A stretch of DNA of 64,000 bases from Acidobacteriota bacterium (GCA_021780315.1 JAJXYY010000010.1:1-64000), one strand, 5' to 3'. Positions 8,636 to 16,911 are shown, counted from the first letter of the stretch. Made by a program: numbers and translations. The notes: a model not told the origin generated them from the sequence alone.

Positions 8636-9706
8636 ATGATGCTTATGAAGCTGCTCTCGTTCTCTGCCGTAATCCTCCTCGCAGCCACGCTATCCACGGC
8701 ATCCGCTCAGGCACCCGATCTCGATCTCCTCAACCATAACCATCCAATACTCGATGCGCACAACTGTTATCCCTACGATGGCCGTTGGAATGACCGGTTA
8801 CAGCGCGCACTGCGATCAGGCTTTCCCGTCTCCATCGAACAGGACCTAGCCTGGTACGTAGACCCTCAAACCGGAAAAGGCCGTGTCGTCGTGTCGCACA
8901 CGCCCACACCCACTGGTGCAGAGCCCACCTTGAACGACTATTTCTTTCAGCAGGTAAGGCCCATCGTCGAAAAGGCAATCGCCCGGAACCAGCAAGATGA
9001 TTGGCCCATCATCGTACTTCACTTCGACTTCAAAGATAACCAGCCGGCGCTCCTGAATGCCGTCTGGCAACTCCTGGGAGAATATCAACCCTGGCTCTCC
9101 ACCGCCGTCAAGACCGCTGACCCCTTCCACATCTCGCACATCCAGAAGAAGCCCATCATGGTCATCACCGAGGCGTCTGACGAGCAGCAAAAGGTCTTCT
9201 ACGATCAACTGCCCATCGGTGCCAGACTCCGCCTCTTCGGCTCGGCCCACGATCCCGTCGTCCCTCAGAATTTGTCCGTGCAGCAACGCATGCATTGGGC
9301 CGTCTCAGCCTCACCGGACGAACTCCTCCACGAACGCCCCACCAACTATCGACGTTGGGCAAACAGCTCCTGGTACCCCGTGGAAGAGGCCGGGCAGAAT
9401 CACGCCGGAGTCTGGACCCAGGCGGACGACACACGCCTCAGAGCCCTGGTCGATCACGCTCATAAGTTGGGCTATTGGATTCGCTTCTATACTCTGGACG
9501 GATTTACTCCCGCTGCCGATCAGGGATGGGGGCAATACTACAACTTCGGATCGATGGAAGCAGTCGATCTACGCTGGAAGGCAGCGATCGCCGCAGGCGT
9601 CAACTTCATCGCCACCGATCAGTACGAGAACCTCGCACGCTACCTCCCGCAGAATTCGAATGACCTGCGTCCCAACCCAGCACCCCGATCAACTCCAGCC
9701 AAATGA
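8636..9706 (+). CDS. Secreted PLC-like phosphodiesterase (TIM-barrel)
   Basis: This 356-residue protein starts at ATG 8636, which has AGAAGGG about nine bases upstream. It has a signal peptide ending in TASAQA. The mature part begins with LDAHNCYPYDGRWNDRL and SIEQDLAW, which resemble the first active-site histidine and acidic metal ligands of the phosphatidylinositol-phospholipase C / glycerophosphodiesterase superfamily. It later has WPIIVLHFDFK, YWIRFYTLDG and a C-terminal GVNFIATDQYENLA strand-helix. These proteins cleave glycerophosphodiesters or inositol phosphodiesters. It is 103 bp downstream of the PHP gene on the same strand and probably co-transcribed. Substrate and whether it hydrolyses by a PLC or GDPD mechanism remain open. 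Confidence 0.75.
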   Translation: MMLMKLLSFSAVILLAATLSTASAQAPDLDLLNHNHPILDAHNCYPYDGRWNDRLQRALRSGFPVSIEQDLAWYVDPQTGKGRVVVSHTPTPTGAEPTLNDYFFQQVRPIVEKAIARNQQDDWPIIVLHFDFKDNQPALLNAVWQLLGEYQPWLSTAVKTADPFHISHIQKKPIMVITEASDEQQKVFYDQLPIGARLRLFGSAHDPVVPQNLSVQQRMHWAVSASPDELLHERPTNYRRWANSSWYPVEEAGQNHAGVWTQADDTRLRALVDHAHKLGYWIRFYTLDGFTPAADQGWGQYYNFGSMEAVDLRWKAAIAAGVNFIATDQYENLARYLPQNSNDLRPNPAPRSTPAK

Positions 9707-10010
9707 GATTCAACGTCATCCCTCATTCGCGCTCGCTCTGATTGCTGCAGGACCTCGAAGCGCCGTCAGCGCAGCATGGCCTCTTTTTCCATGGAGGCAT
9801 CCGCGCTTGCAAAGGGGGCATCACCAGACGCTGTGGACTGTGTTTTTGTGTTGGTGCCCGTCTCTTCCACTAAATCCGCCCTCCGTACAACCATTCCCCC
9901 CATCCGGCACTCTCATCACTTAGATCGCGCCCGAAGTCAGCAAGTGACTATCTATCAACATTTGCTACACCTGTCTCTGCCGGTCGCCACCTTCATCTCA
10001 AGGATCACTT
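9707..10010. other. Intergenic region before the PEP-CTERM gene
   Basis: These 304 bp contain no convincing gene. The last 60 bp are AT-richer and presumably hold the promoter and leader of the PEP-CTERM gene, with AAGGATC about eight bases before its ATG. No terminator with a T tract is evident after the phosphodiesterase gene. Confidence 0.4.
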
Positions 10011-10700
10011 ATGACGAAAATCCGTACCATCACCGCAGTTGCTCTATGTATCCTCGGCCTCCAGGCCGCCGCGAAAGCAGACACCATCCTGCTTTCTAGC
10101 TACGCTACCGGCACCACCAATCCCGGTGCAGGCAATACCGCTACGTTCTATGTTCCCACTGCCTCTACCGTCAACACCGCAGTAGACACCACCTACAACG
10201 TCAGCCCCGGAACCACCTGGCATCCAGCCATCGGCAACTCCAGCTACGTCTCCTACAATCCCAACACGGCTCCCGGCGGCTCCGTCGTCGCGCCCAACGG
10301 AGACTACGTCTACCGTTCCTACTTCGATCTCTCCGCCGAGCAGGCCGCCTCCAGCATGGGCACCATGACCGTGCTCGCAGACGATACCGTCGCCATCACC
10401 CTCAACGGTAACCTCATCCTTGCCGCTGCAGCCCCCATGGGACCAGCCGACTCGTACTCCCACTGTGCTGAGACTGGCCCCAACTGCCTCACGCCCACTA
10501 CCTTCGACTTCGCCGGACTCGTCGCAGGCCAGAACGTCCTCACCTTCGACGTCAAGCAAGTCAATCTCGTCAACGAGGGACTCGACTACTCTGGAGCTAT
10601 CTCCGCCGTTGCCGTCCCCGAGCCTGCCTCTATCGCTCTCCTTGGCTCCGGCCTGCTCGGCATCGCTGGCTTCTATCGCCGTCGACTCAACCTCAACTAG
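10011..10700 (+). CDS. PEP-CTERM sorting-domain protein
   Basis: This protein of 229 residues has an N-terminal signal (ITAVALCILGLQAAAKA) and a low-charge, Thr/Asn/Ser-rich beta-type body. Its C-terminus reads AVPEPASIALLGSGLLGIAG, then FYRRR. That is the PEP-CTERM tripartite signal: a VPEP motif, a hydrophobic helix and an arginine cluster. It is recognised by exosortase, cleaved and anchored or released at the outer surface, usually in exopolysaccharide-producing bacteria. No exosortase (xrtA/epsH) gene is in this window, so processing depends on a gene elsewhere. The body lacks any enzymatic motif I recognise and resembles lectin-like PEP-CTERM proteins. Confidence 0.88.
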   Translation: MTKIRTITAVALCILGLQAAAKADTILLSSYATGTTNPGAGNTATFYVPTASTVNTAVDTTYNVSPGTTWHPAIGNSSYVSYNPNTAPGGSVVAPNGDYVYRSYFDLSAEQAASSMGTMTVLADDTVAITLNGNLILAAAAPMGPADSYSHCAETGPNCLTPTTFDFAGLVAGQNVLTFDVKQVNLVNEGLDYSGAISAVAVPEPASIALLGSGLLGIAGFYRRRLNLN

Positions 10701-10727
10701 GTTCACTCTCTGCTTTGCTTCTCTTCG

Positions 10728-10747
10728 CGGGGGCCTTCGGGCTCCCG
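10728..10747 (+). terminator. GNRA/UUCG-type hairpin after the PEP-CTERM gene
   Basis: CGGGGGCC and GGCTCCCG pair around a TTCG tetraloop 28 bp after the stop codon, followed by TAGCTTTTGC. It is a short, stable hairpin with a modest T run and lies between convergent genes (the lipoprotein gene ends at 10758), so it may serve both. Confidence 0.6.
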
Positions 10748-10757
10748 TAGCTTTTGC

Positions 10758-12305
10758 TCACCGCAACGCCGCATCCCGCAGAAAATCGAAGCTGCCGCTC
10801 GCCCCCGGCCTCACCCCCACGACCCGCAGCGTATGTACCACTTCATTGTTCGGATTCCACAGCGGAAGCCCCGGCAAGTCCTGCGCCAACACCTCCTGCA
10901 CCTCCACATAATCTCTGTGCCGCTCCACCTCGCTGGTCGCCCCCGCCGCCTGCGCTAACAACCCATCCACACGCGCATTCGAGTACCGCCCACGGTTTCC
11001 GCCCCTTGGCGGAAAGCTCCCGGACCCATACGCGTACCGAAAGATATCCGGGTCCTCGTTACTCCCAATCCACCGCAGCACATACATCTGGAACGCACCC
11101 TTCGTTACATCTGCATAGAACGTCCCAAACTCCGACGAACGTATCTGTAGATCGATTCCCGCCGCGCGCAACTGCTGCTGCATCACCGCCGCCATCAGCC
11201 GAGTCGTCTCGTCAGTACTCGTCTTCAGCGTAATCCGCAGTCGCACCCCATCCTTGCCGGCAGGGAAGCCCGCTTCATCCAGTAGCCGCTTCGCCCGTCC
11301 CACATCATGCGGATACTGTGCCAACTCCCTCGCGCTCGCCGCCGCCCAGTGTCCCTCCGGCAAAAGCGTCTCCGCCAGCCGAGCTTCTCCTCGCCAGATC
11401 GCGTCCACCATGGCCTGTCGGTCCAGCGCACACGCCACCGCCTGCCGCACCCGCCGGTCCCGCAACACCGGATCCGTCACGTTGAACGTCGCATACACCA
11501 CCACCGAACTAGGCCCCGACTCCACCTTCAGCCCCGGCGTCCGCTTCAGTGTCTCCACCATATCCAGCGTCACTACGTTGCTCGCCACATCCACCGAGCC
11601 CTTCTTCAACTCCAGCGCCGTCGTTATCGCATCCGGAACCACGGCAAACCGCAACCGCTCAATCTTCGCCGCGCCCGCCCAGTACGCCGGATTCCGCTCC
11701 AAAACCACCTCTTTGTCCTGCACCGCGCTCACAAACCGAAACGCCCCCGACCCCACCGGATGCAGCCCAAACTCTCGCCCCGCTCCCTTCGGCACCACCC
11801 CAAACAACCCATCGCTCATATTGAACAGCAGCCCCGCATCCGGCCGCCGCAGCCGCACCCTCACCGTCAGCCGATCCACCGCCTCCACCCGATCTACCGC
11901 CGCGAACGCTCCACCCTTAGCCGTCATCAAACTCCCATCCATCATGCTCCGGATCGTCCACACCACGTCCTCCGACTCCAGCGGCCGCCCATCCTGAAAC
12001 CGCACCCCATCCCGCAGATGGAACACCCACGTCAAAGCATCTGGCTGCTCCCACCGCGTAGCCAGCCACGGCACCAGGTTGAAGTGTTCATCCTTCTTCA
12101 CCAGAGCATCGAAGATCAGCCCTCCCACCCGCTCACTCTGCGCATCCGTCCCCACCCGCAGATCCAGATTGTTCGGACTGCTCTCAATCGCCACCACCAC
12201 CGTCCGCGGATCTTCCACCCGCCCCCGGCACCCCACCATCCCGACGCAAACCACCGCCAAAATCAGCCCAAAAATCCGTGTGTCCCATCTTCGGCGCAGC
12301 TTCAT
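10758..12305 (-). CDS. Peptide/oligopeptide ABC transporter substrate-binding lipoprotein (SBP family 5)
   Basis: About 515 residues from ATG 12305: a basic n-region (KLRRRW), a hydrophobic stretch and the lipobox-like MVGC, so the mature protein is probably a lipoprotein. Family-5 solute-binding features follow: a DALVKKDEHFNLVPWLATRW segment, 'WTFHLRDGVRFQDG'-type and LESEDVVWTIRSM motifs, VGSGAFRF, and RQAVACALDRQAMVD. DppA/OppA relatives bind peptides or other solutes and hand them to an ABC permease. No permease or ATPase gene is adjacent. It is the last gene of mutS-anmK-SBP, and AnmK recycles cell-wall sugar, so a muropeptide ligand is possible but unproven. An earlier ATG at 12323 is also possible. 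Both starts lie within a dispersed repeat (12280-12356). Confidence 0.85.
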   Translation of the reverse strand: MKLRRRWDTRIFGLILAVVCVGMVGCRGRVEDPRTVVVAIESSPNNLDLRVGTDAQSERVGGLIFDALVKKDEHFNLVPWLATRWEQPDALTWVFHLRDGVRFQDGRPLESEDVVWTIRSMMDGSLMTAKGGAFAAVDRVEAVDRLTVRVRLRRPDAGLLFNMSDGLFGVVPKGAGREFGLHPVGSGAFRFVSAVQDKEVVLERNPAYWAGAAKIERLRFAVVPDAITTALELKKGSVDVASNVVTLDMVETLKRTPGLKVESGPSSVVVYATFNVTDPVLRDRRVRQAVACALDRQAMVDAIWRGEARLAETLLPEGHWAAASARELAQYPHDVGRAKRLLDEAGFPAGKDGVRLRITLKTSTDETTRLMAAVMQQQLRAAGIDLQIRSSEFGTFYADVTKGAFQMYVLRWIGSNEDPDIFRYAYGSGSFPPRGGNRGRYSNARVDGLLAQAAGATSEVERHRDYVEVQEVLAQDLPGLPLWNPNNEVVHTLRVVGVRPGASGSFDFLRDAALR

Positions 12306-12356
12306 CGCGCCTAAGGTGGGCATTCGCCAAGCGAACCGTCTTCCTCTCTCCGCCCC
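12280..12356. repeat. Dispersed repeat, copy C (overlaps start of the lipoprotein gene)
   Basis: The copy begins GTGTCCCATCTTCGGCGCAG and continues with CTAAGGTGGGCATT and an AACCGTCTTCCTCTC tail. It aligns over its whole length with two copies inside mutS (15051-15124 and 15867-15940). Read on the minus strand in the repeat's own frame it encodes ANAHLRRDEAAPKMGH, close to the peptide encoded in mutS. The lipoprotein gene uses a different frame of the same DNA for its start codon and the basic end of its signal peptide. Confidence 0.75.
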
Positions 12357-12361
12357 AACCC

Positions 12362-13558
12362 TCATCCGTACGTCACCTTCCCCAACACCACCGGCCTTCC
12401 CGCACCCGTAGCGCTCACCACGTTCCCCGGCACCTGATTCCACGTCAGCCAAGCCAGCAGCGCAAACGCCACCGCCTCCTTCGCCTGCGCCTCCACTCCC
12501 AACTCCTCCATCGCCCGAACCCGCACTCCCAGCGCCCCCATGTCCCGCCGCAACATCCCCATCAGCGTCGCATTCTTCACCCCACCTCCCGCCACCACCA
12601 ACTCCGTCTTCGCCAGCGGAGCCGCCATCCCCAGATGCCCCCACACAAACCGCCGATACCCCTCCATCACCGCCGCCGCCGTCAAACCCGTAGCCGTCGC
12701 CACCACATCCGGATCGCTCCCACCCGCATCCCGGCAGTCGTCGATAAACCGCCCCACGAACGCCGCTCCAAACTCCTCCCGCCCGCAACTCTTCGGCGGC
12801 AGAGCAGGGAAGTAGCCTCCCTCCAGCACCCGCGAAATCACCCCCTGCAGCACCACTCCTCGCCGCGCCACCGCCCCACCTCGGTCATACGTCTTCCCAA
12901 ACAGCCGTTGCATGCACCCGTCGATCACCATATTCCCCGGCCCCGTATCGAACGCCATCACCCCGTCCACGTCCGCCCCCGCCGGTATCGCCGTCAAATT
13001 CCCAATCCCCCCCAGGTTCTGCAGCACCCGGCTCACCGTCTCGCTCCGAAACATCACATAGTCCAGCATCGGCACCAGCGGCGCACCCTGCCCCCCCGCC
13101 GCCATATCCGCCGGACGAAAATCACTCACCACCGGCACCCGCAACCGCTCTGCAATCACGCTCGCCTCACCCATCTGCCACGTAGACCGCACCGCCCCAC
13201 CCAGAAACCTCTTCGCCACCGCCTCATGATGCACCGTCTGCCCATGACACCCCACCAACCCCACCCTCACCCCCAACTTGGCCTGCGCCTTCTCCACGCA
13301 ATCCGCATAAATCTCGCCCAACCGCCAATGCAACCGGCTCATCTCCCCTGCCGAAACCGCCTCGCCCTCCATCACCCGCAGCACCGCCGCCCGCACCGCC
13401 TTCGCATACCCAAACCCCACATGCCCCAGCACCTTCACCCGCGGTACCCCACCCCGCAGCCCCGGCATCACCCGGCACACCGCCACATCCACCCCATCCG
13501 CCGAGGTCCCACTCATCACCCCCGCCACCACCATCGACTTGCTCTTGGTCTGCTCCAT
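12362..13558 (-). CDS. anmK: Anhydro-N-acetylmuramic acid kinase
   Basis: The protein has 398 residues from ATG 13558, preceded by AGGAGG at a good distance; a longer frame to 13597 lacks this. It begins VVAGVMSGTSADGVDVAVC, the phosphate-binding loop characteristic of AnmK (MSGTSxDG). LVGCHGQTVHH, 'VVSDFRPADMAAGGQGAPLVP', LQNLGGIGNLT, FDTGPGNMVID and LVVAGGGVKN follow in the expected order. AnmK opens the 1,6-anhydro ring and phosphorylates 1,6-anhydro-MurNAc to MurNAc-6-phosphate in cytoplasmic murein recycling. It sits 46 bp downstream of mutS and 56 bp upstream of a solute-binding lipoprotein, all on the minus strand, probably one transcript. Confidence 0.95.
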   Translation of the reverse strand: MEQTKSKSMVVAGVMSGTSADGVDVAVCRVMPGLRGGVPRVKVLGHVGFGYAKAVRAAVLRVMEGEAVSAGEMSRLHWRLGEIYADCVEKAQAKLGVRVGLVGCHGQTVHHEAVAKRFLGGAVRSTWQMGEASVIAERLRVPVVSDFRPADMAAGGQGAPLVPMLDYVMFRSETVSRVLQNLGGIGNLTAIPAGADVDGVMAFDTGPGNMVIDGCMQRLFGKTYDRGGAVARRGVVLQGVISRVLEGGYFPALPPKSCGREEFGAAFVGRFIDDCRDAGGSDPDVVATATGLTAAAVMEGYRRFVWGHLGMAAPLAKTELVVAGGGVKNATLMGMLRRDMGALGVRVRAMEELGVEAQAKEAVAFALLAWLTWNQVPGNVVSATGAGRPVVLGKVTYG

Positions 13559-13604
13559 AAACCCCACCTCCTCTCCACGTTCTGCGCAGCAGAACACGCC
13601 TCTG

Positions 13605-16544
13605 CTACCCCCTGCCCTTCAACTCCCCCTGCAACTCCGCCAGCAGATTCAGCGCCTCACGCGGCGTCATCTCGTCTACATCCACCTCATCCAGCCTATC
13701 CACAATCCGTTGCGACAGCGGAGTAAACATCGTCATCTGCATCGGCCTCTCCACCTCACCCGTCCGCGCTCCCCCCAGCGTCGAAGCCACCTGCTGCGTC
13801 TCTGCTCGCTCATGCACCTTCAATACCTCACGCGCCCGCGCAATCACCGCCGAAGGCAGACCGGCCAGCTTCGCCACTTCAATCCCGTAGCTCTTGCTCG
13901 CCGGCCCCGCCTCCACCGTATGCAGAAACACAATCCCCCCCGCCGTCTCCTTCACCGTCACCCGCAGATTCGTCAGTCGCTCCAGCCGCTCCGCCAGCAG
14001 CGTCAACTCGTGATAATGCGTCGCAAACAGCGTCCGTGCCCCGATCCGGTCATGCAGATGCTCCACCGTAGCCCACGCCAGTGAAAGTCCATCGTATGTT
14101 GCAGTTCCACGTCCCATCTCATCCAGTAGTACAAGGCTGCGAGCCGTCGCCGTATTCAAAATCGCCGCCGTCTCCGTCATCTCAACCATGAACGTCGACC
14201 GCCCCCGCGCCACATTGTCGCTCGCTCCGATCCGCGTGTAAATCCGGTCCACCAGCCCTAGCCGCATCCCTTCCGCCGGCACAAAACTCCCACACTGCGC
14301 CATCACCACCAGCAGCGCCGCCATCCGCAGATACGTACTCTTGCCCCCCATGTTCGGCCCCGTAATCAGCAGCACCGCCGGGCCCGCATTCGCATCCAGA
14401 TACACATTGTTCGGCACAAACCGCCCGCCGCCGCTCTCTTCCAGCCGCCGCTCTACCACCGGATGCCGCGCCTTCACAAACTCCAGCACCCCGCTGTCTT
14501 CCATCTCCGGCTTCACCCAGCCCCGCAACGCCGCCAGGTGCGCAAAGTTCGCCAGCAGATCGATCTCTGCCACCCGCCGCGCCGTCGCCCGTATCCGCCC
14601 CGCACCCGCCAGCAGCGCCTGCCGCAACTCCGCAAAGATCCGTCGCTCAATCTCCCCGCTCCGCTCCTGCGCCGTCAGAATCTTGGTCTCATACTCCTTC
14701 AACTCCGGCGTCGTAAACCGCTCCGCATTCACCAGCGTCTGCTTCCGCTCATAGTCCGCCGGAACCGCCTTTGCATTCGCCTTCGTCACCTCCAGGTAGT
14801 ACCCAAACACGCTGTTGAACCGGACCTTCAAGCTCCCAATCCCGGTGCGCGCCCGTTCCCGCTCCTCGATCGCCACCAACGCCTGCCGCCCACTCCTGCT
14901 CAACGCCCGCAGCTCATCCAACTCCGCGTCCACCCCCGTGCGAATCACCCCGCCATCGGCAAAACTCACCGGCGGCTCCTCCGCAATCGTCCCCACAATC
15001 CTCGCGTGCAAATCCTCCATCGCATCAAACCCACCCGCCAAAGAACCCGGGTGCCCCATCTTCGCGACAGTCTCATCGTCGCTAAGGTGGGCATCGTGCA
15101 ACGCACGACCGCTCTCTTTGCCCAACGACAAACGCTCGGGTGCCCCATGTCCCGCATCTGGGACATGGGATGAATCACTCTCCCCAGTCATCCCCCCCAA
15201 CTCCCGCCACCGCTTCGCCTCAAACCTCCCCACCGCCTCCACCAACCCCGGCAGACACCCCAACGTCCCCGCCAGCGCCATCACCTCCCGCGGCCCCGCC
15301 GAATCCACCGCCACCCGCGCCAGCAACCTCTCCAGGTCCAGCACCCCATCCATCGCCCGCCGCAAACCCTCCCGCCGCCGCAGATCACCCGCCGCCTCGC
15401 CCACTGCCTCCAGCCGCGCAGTTATCTCCTCCAGCGAGTTCGAAGGCCGCAACAGCGTCGCCCGTAACAACCGCTTGCCCATCGGCGTACAACACGCATC
15501 CAGCGTATGGAACAGCGTCGTCTGCATCGACTCGCCCGAAAACAGCGGCTCCACCAACTCCAGGTTCCGAACACTTACCGCATCCAGTTCCAGACAAGTC
15601 GACCGCTCGTAGTACCGCACCCCATCCACATGCTCCAACCCACCCTGCTTGGTCTTCTGCAGATAGTGAACCAGCGCGCCCGCCGCCACCGCCGCAGCCT
15701 CATGCCCCCCCAGTCCCATCCCATCCAGTGAGTGGACGCGAAAGTGGTTCCGCAGCAAAGGCACCGCATACTCGGCCGTAAACACCCAGGCCTCCACCGC
15801 CGTCTTCGTCCGAATCCCATCCAGCCCACCCGTCTCCTCAACCTCCGGCGGAGCCACAGAAACCGGCTGCCCCATCTTCGCCACAGCCTTATCGTCGCTT
15901 ACGGGTGCGTCGTGCGCAGCACGACCGTTCTCCTTTCCCAACCCTAACCTTCCACTCTCACCCACCCCACCCAGCAAACCCTCTCCATACAACAACTCCA
16001 CAGGGCGCACCCGCCCAATCTCATCCACCACCGCCGCCCAACCGCCCGCCCCCACAAACTCTGTAGCCCGAAACTCCCCCGTAGACAGATCCACCAGCGC
16101 CAACCCAGCCCGCGCCCCGGCACCCACCCCCGTCACCACCACACTCGCCAGATAATTGCTTTGGTCCGCTCCCAGCGTCGGGTCCATCGCCGTCCCCGGC
16201 GTCAGTACTCGCGTCACCTCCCGCCGCACAATCGTCTTGGTCTGCTTCGGGTCCTCCATCTGCTCACACAGTGCAATCCGGTAACCCATCCGCAGCAACC
16301 GCTGCAGATACACCTCCGCCGCATGGTACGGAACCCCGCACATCGGCTGCTTCTTCTCTTTGTCCCGGGCCGTAAGCGTCAGTTGCAACTCCCGCGCCAC
16401 CAGGATCGCATCCTCATAAAACAGCTCGTAGAAGTCCCCAATCCGACAGAACATCAGGCAGTCCGGATACTGCTCCTTCGCAGCAAAATACTGCCGCATC
16501 ACCGGAGTCAACACACTTGCATCACTTGTAGTTTCTTTGCTCAC
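13605..16544 (-). CDS. mutS: DNA mismatch repair protein MutS (with two repeat-encoded insertions)
   Basis: About 979 residues from GTG 16544; a TTG at 16574 would add ten, and neither start has a strong ribosome site. The mismatch-reading domain is present with DCLMFCRIGDFYELFYEDA (Phe-X-Glu), then connector, lever and clamp regions. The ATPase has Walker A GPNMGGKSTYLRM, LLDEMGRGTATYDGLSLAWA and THYHELTLLAERL. It recognises mispairs and starts repair with MutL, which is not in this window. The protein is longer than the usual 850-900 residues. Two extra segments, near residues 200-225 and 457-500, encode GKENGRAAHDAPVSDDKAVA and GKESGRALHDAHLSDDETVA. Both come from copies of one dispersed repeat. 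The catalytic core is intact, so the protein is probably functional. Confidence 0.96.
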   Translation of the reverse strand: MSKETTSDASVLTPVMRQYFAAKEQYPDCLMFCRIGDFYELFYEDAILVARELQLTLTARDKEKKQPMCGVPYHAAEVYLQRLLRMGYRIALCEQMEDPKQTKTIVRREVTRVLTPGTAMDPTLGADQSNYLASVVVTGVGAGARAGLALVDLSTGEFRATEFVGAGGWAAVVDEIGRVRPVELLYGEGLLGGVGESGRLGLGKENGRAAHDAPVSDDKAVAKMGQPVSVAPPEVEETGGLDGIRTKTAVEAWVFTAEYAVPLLRNHFRVHSLDGMGLGGHEAAAVAAGALVHYLQKTKQGGLEHVDGVRYYERSTCLELDAVSVRNLELVEPLFSGESMQTTLFHTLDACCTPMGKRLLRATLLRPSNSLEEITARLEAVGEAAGDLRRREGLRRAMDGVLDLERLLARVAVDSAGPREVMALAGTLGCLPGLVEAVGRFEAKRWRELGGMTGESDSSHVPDAGHGAPERLSLGKESGRALHDAHLSDDETVAKMGHPGSLAGGFDAMEDLHARIVGTIAEEPPVSFADGGVIRTGVDAELDELRALSRSGRQALVAIEERERARTGIGSLKVRFNSVFGYYLEVTKANAKAVPADYERKQTLVNAERFTTPELKEYETKILTAQERSGEIERRIFAELRQALLAGAGRIRATARRVAEIDLLANFAHLAALRGWVKPEMEDSGVLEFVKARHPVVERRLEESGGGRFVPNNVYLDANAGPAVLLITGPNMGGKSTYLRMAALLVVMAQCGSFVPAEGMRLGLVDRIYTRIGASDNVARGRSTFMVEMTETAAILNTATARSLVLLDEMGRGTATYDGLSLAWATVEHLHDRIGARTLFATHYHELTLLAERLERLTNLRVTVKETAGGIVFLHTVEAGPASKSYGIEVAKLAGLPSAVIARAREVLKVHERAETQQVASTLGGARTGEVERPMQMTMFTPLSQRIVDRLDEVDVDEMTPREALNLLAELQGELKGRG
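15051..15124. repeat. Dispersed repeat, copy A (inside mutS)
   Basis: The copy starts GTGCCCCATCTTCGCGACAG, contains CTAAGGTGGGCATCGTGCA and ends CTCTCTTTGCCCA. It matches copies B (15867-15940) and C (12280-12356). It is in frame with mutS and adds GKESGRALHDAHLSDDETVA plus KMGH. A second small repeat-like hairpin follows 19 bp later, so the insertion is composite. Confidence 0.85.
15144..15169. repeat. Perfect hairpin CCCATGTCCC-N6-GGGACATGGG inside mutS
   Basis: CCCATGTCCC (15144-15153) and GGGACATGGG (15160-15169) form a 10-bp stem around GCATCT. It lies within the extra segment of mutS next to repeat copy A and is translated as part of SSHVPDAGHGAP. It looks like a REP/MITE-type unit rather than a terminator, because it is in the middle of an open frame. 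Confidence 0.7.
15867..15940. repeat. Dispersed repeat, copy B (inside mutS)
   Basis: The copy starts CTGCCCCATCTTCGCCACAG, continues TTATCGTCGCTTACGGGTG and ends TCTCCTTTCCCA. It is in frame with mutS and adds GKENGRAAHDAPVSDDKAVA plus KMGQP in the connector region. It is in the same orientation and the same translation frame as copy A, about 740 bp away. Confidence 0.85.
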
Positions 16545-16645
16545 AGGAGTGCCCAGAATACCGCACCTTGCCACCCGCCTCCCCCGCCATCTCTACGGCA
16601 CCCTCGCCATATCTGTTGCCACAGACAAAGTCGCAACTAAAACGT

Positions 16646-16735
16646 TGTTTGTTTTTTAGTTGTCATCCTTCGCGAAGCGGATGATCTGCTGTTTGTCGTT
16701 GCTGTTGCCTTTGCCCCTTCCTCCTCCAAACGAAT
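16646..16735. repeat. REP-like intergenic element
   Basis: A T-rich flank (TTGTTTGTTTTTTAGTTG) is followed by CATCCTTCGCGAAGCGGATG, which folds into a short hairpin, and then CTGCTGTTTGTCGTTGCTGTT. Elements of this kind, with a stem of variable sequence between fixed CTGCTGTTTG-type flanks, are familiar from acidobacterial intergenic DNA. Only one copy is visible here, so the assignment rests on memory of that pattern. Confidence 0.4.
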
Positions 16736-16793
16736 CCCCACCCTTGACACCCACCCCCCGCCCATCACCCCCCCTCATTTAAACCAGCAACAT

Positions 16794-16870
16794 CAAGTCC
16801 ACCCCTAAACCCTCTCCTTCGAAGACTTTGACCACTTTTGCCGGGGGAGGGGGGTGCCCAAGTTATACTG
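16794..16870 (+). repeat. Shared upstream element, copy X (before hemX-like/hemA)
   Basis: The stretch from CAAGTCCACCCCTAAACC through CTTCGAAGACTTTGACC, TTTTGCCGGGGG and GTTATACTG matches 43399-43476 closely. Both copies lie on the plus strand immediately before a plus-strand gene. The GTTATACT end resembles a -10 hexamer, so the repeat may carry promoter activity. Confidence 0.75.
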
Positions 16871-16911
16871 ATATTTAGCGATGCAGCCGCACCCGCCACT
16901 GAAAGAAATAC

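Larger units (their letters stand above)
16575..16911. promoter_or_regulatory. Divergent mutS/hemX intergenic region with repeats
   Basis: These 337 bp carry two repeat-like units. One is a hairpin-forming element at 16646-16735, with CATCC-TTCGCGAAGC-GGATG. The other is a 77-bp element at 16794-16870 that recurs before the AIM24 gene at 43399-43476. The latter ends in GTTATACT, a plausible -10 sequence about 40 bp before the hemX-like start. The DNA between them is C-rich with no coding frame. Confidence 0.5.

Noticed and set aside
12278-13726. Long plus-strand frame opposite anmK
   Set aside because: His/Pro/Arg-rich shadow; anmK motifs are clear on the minus strand.
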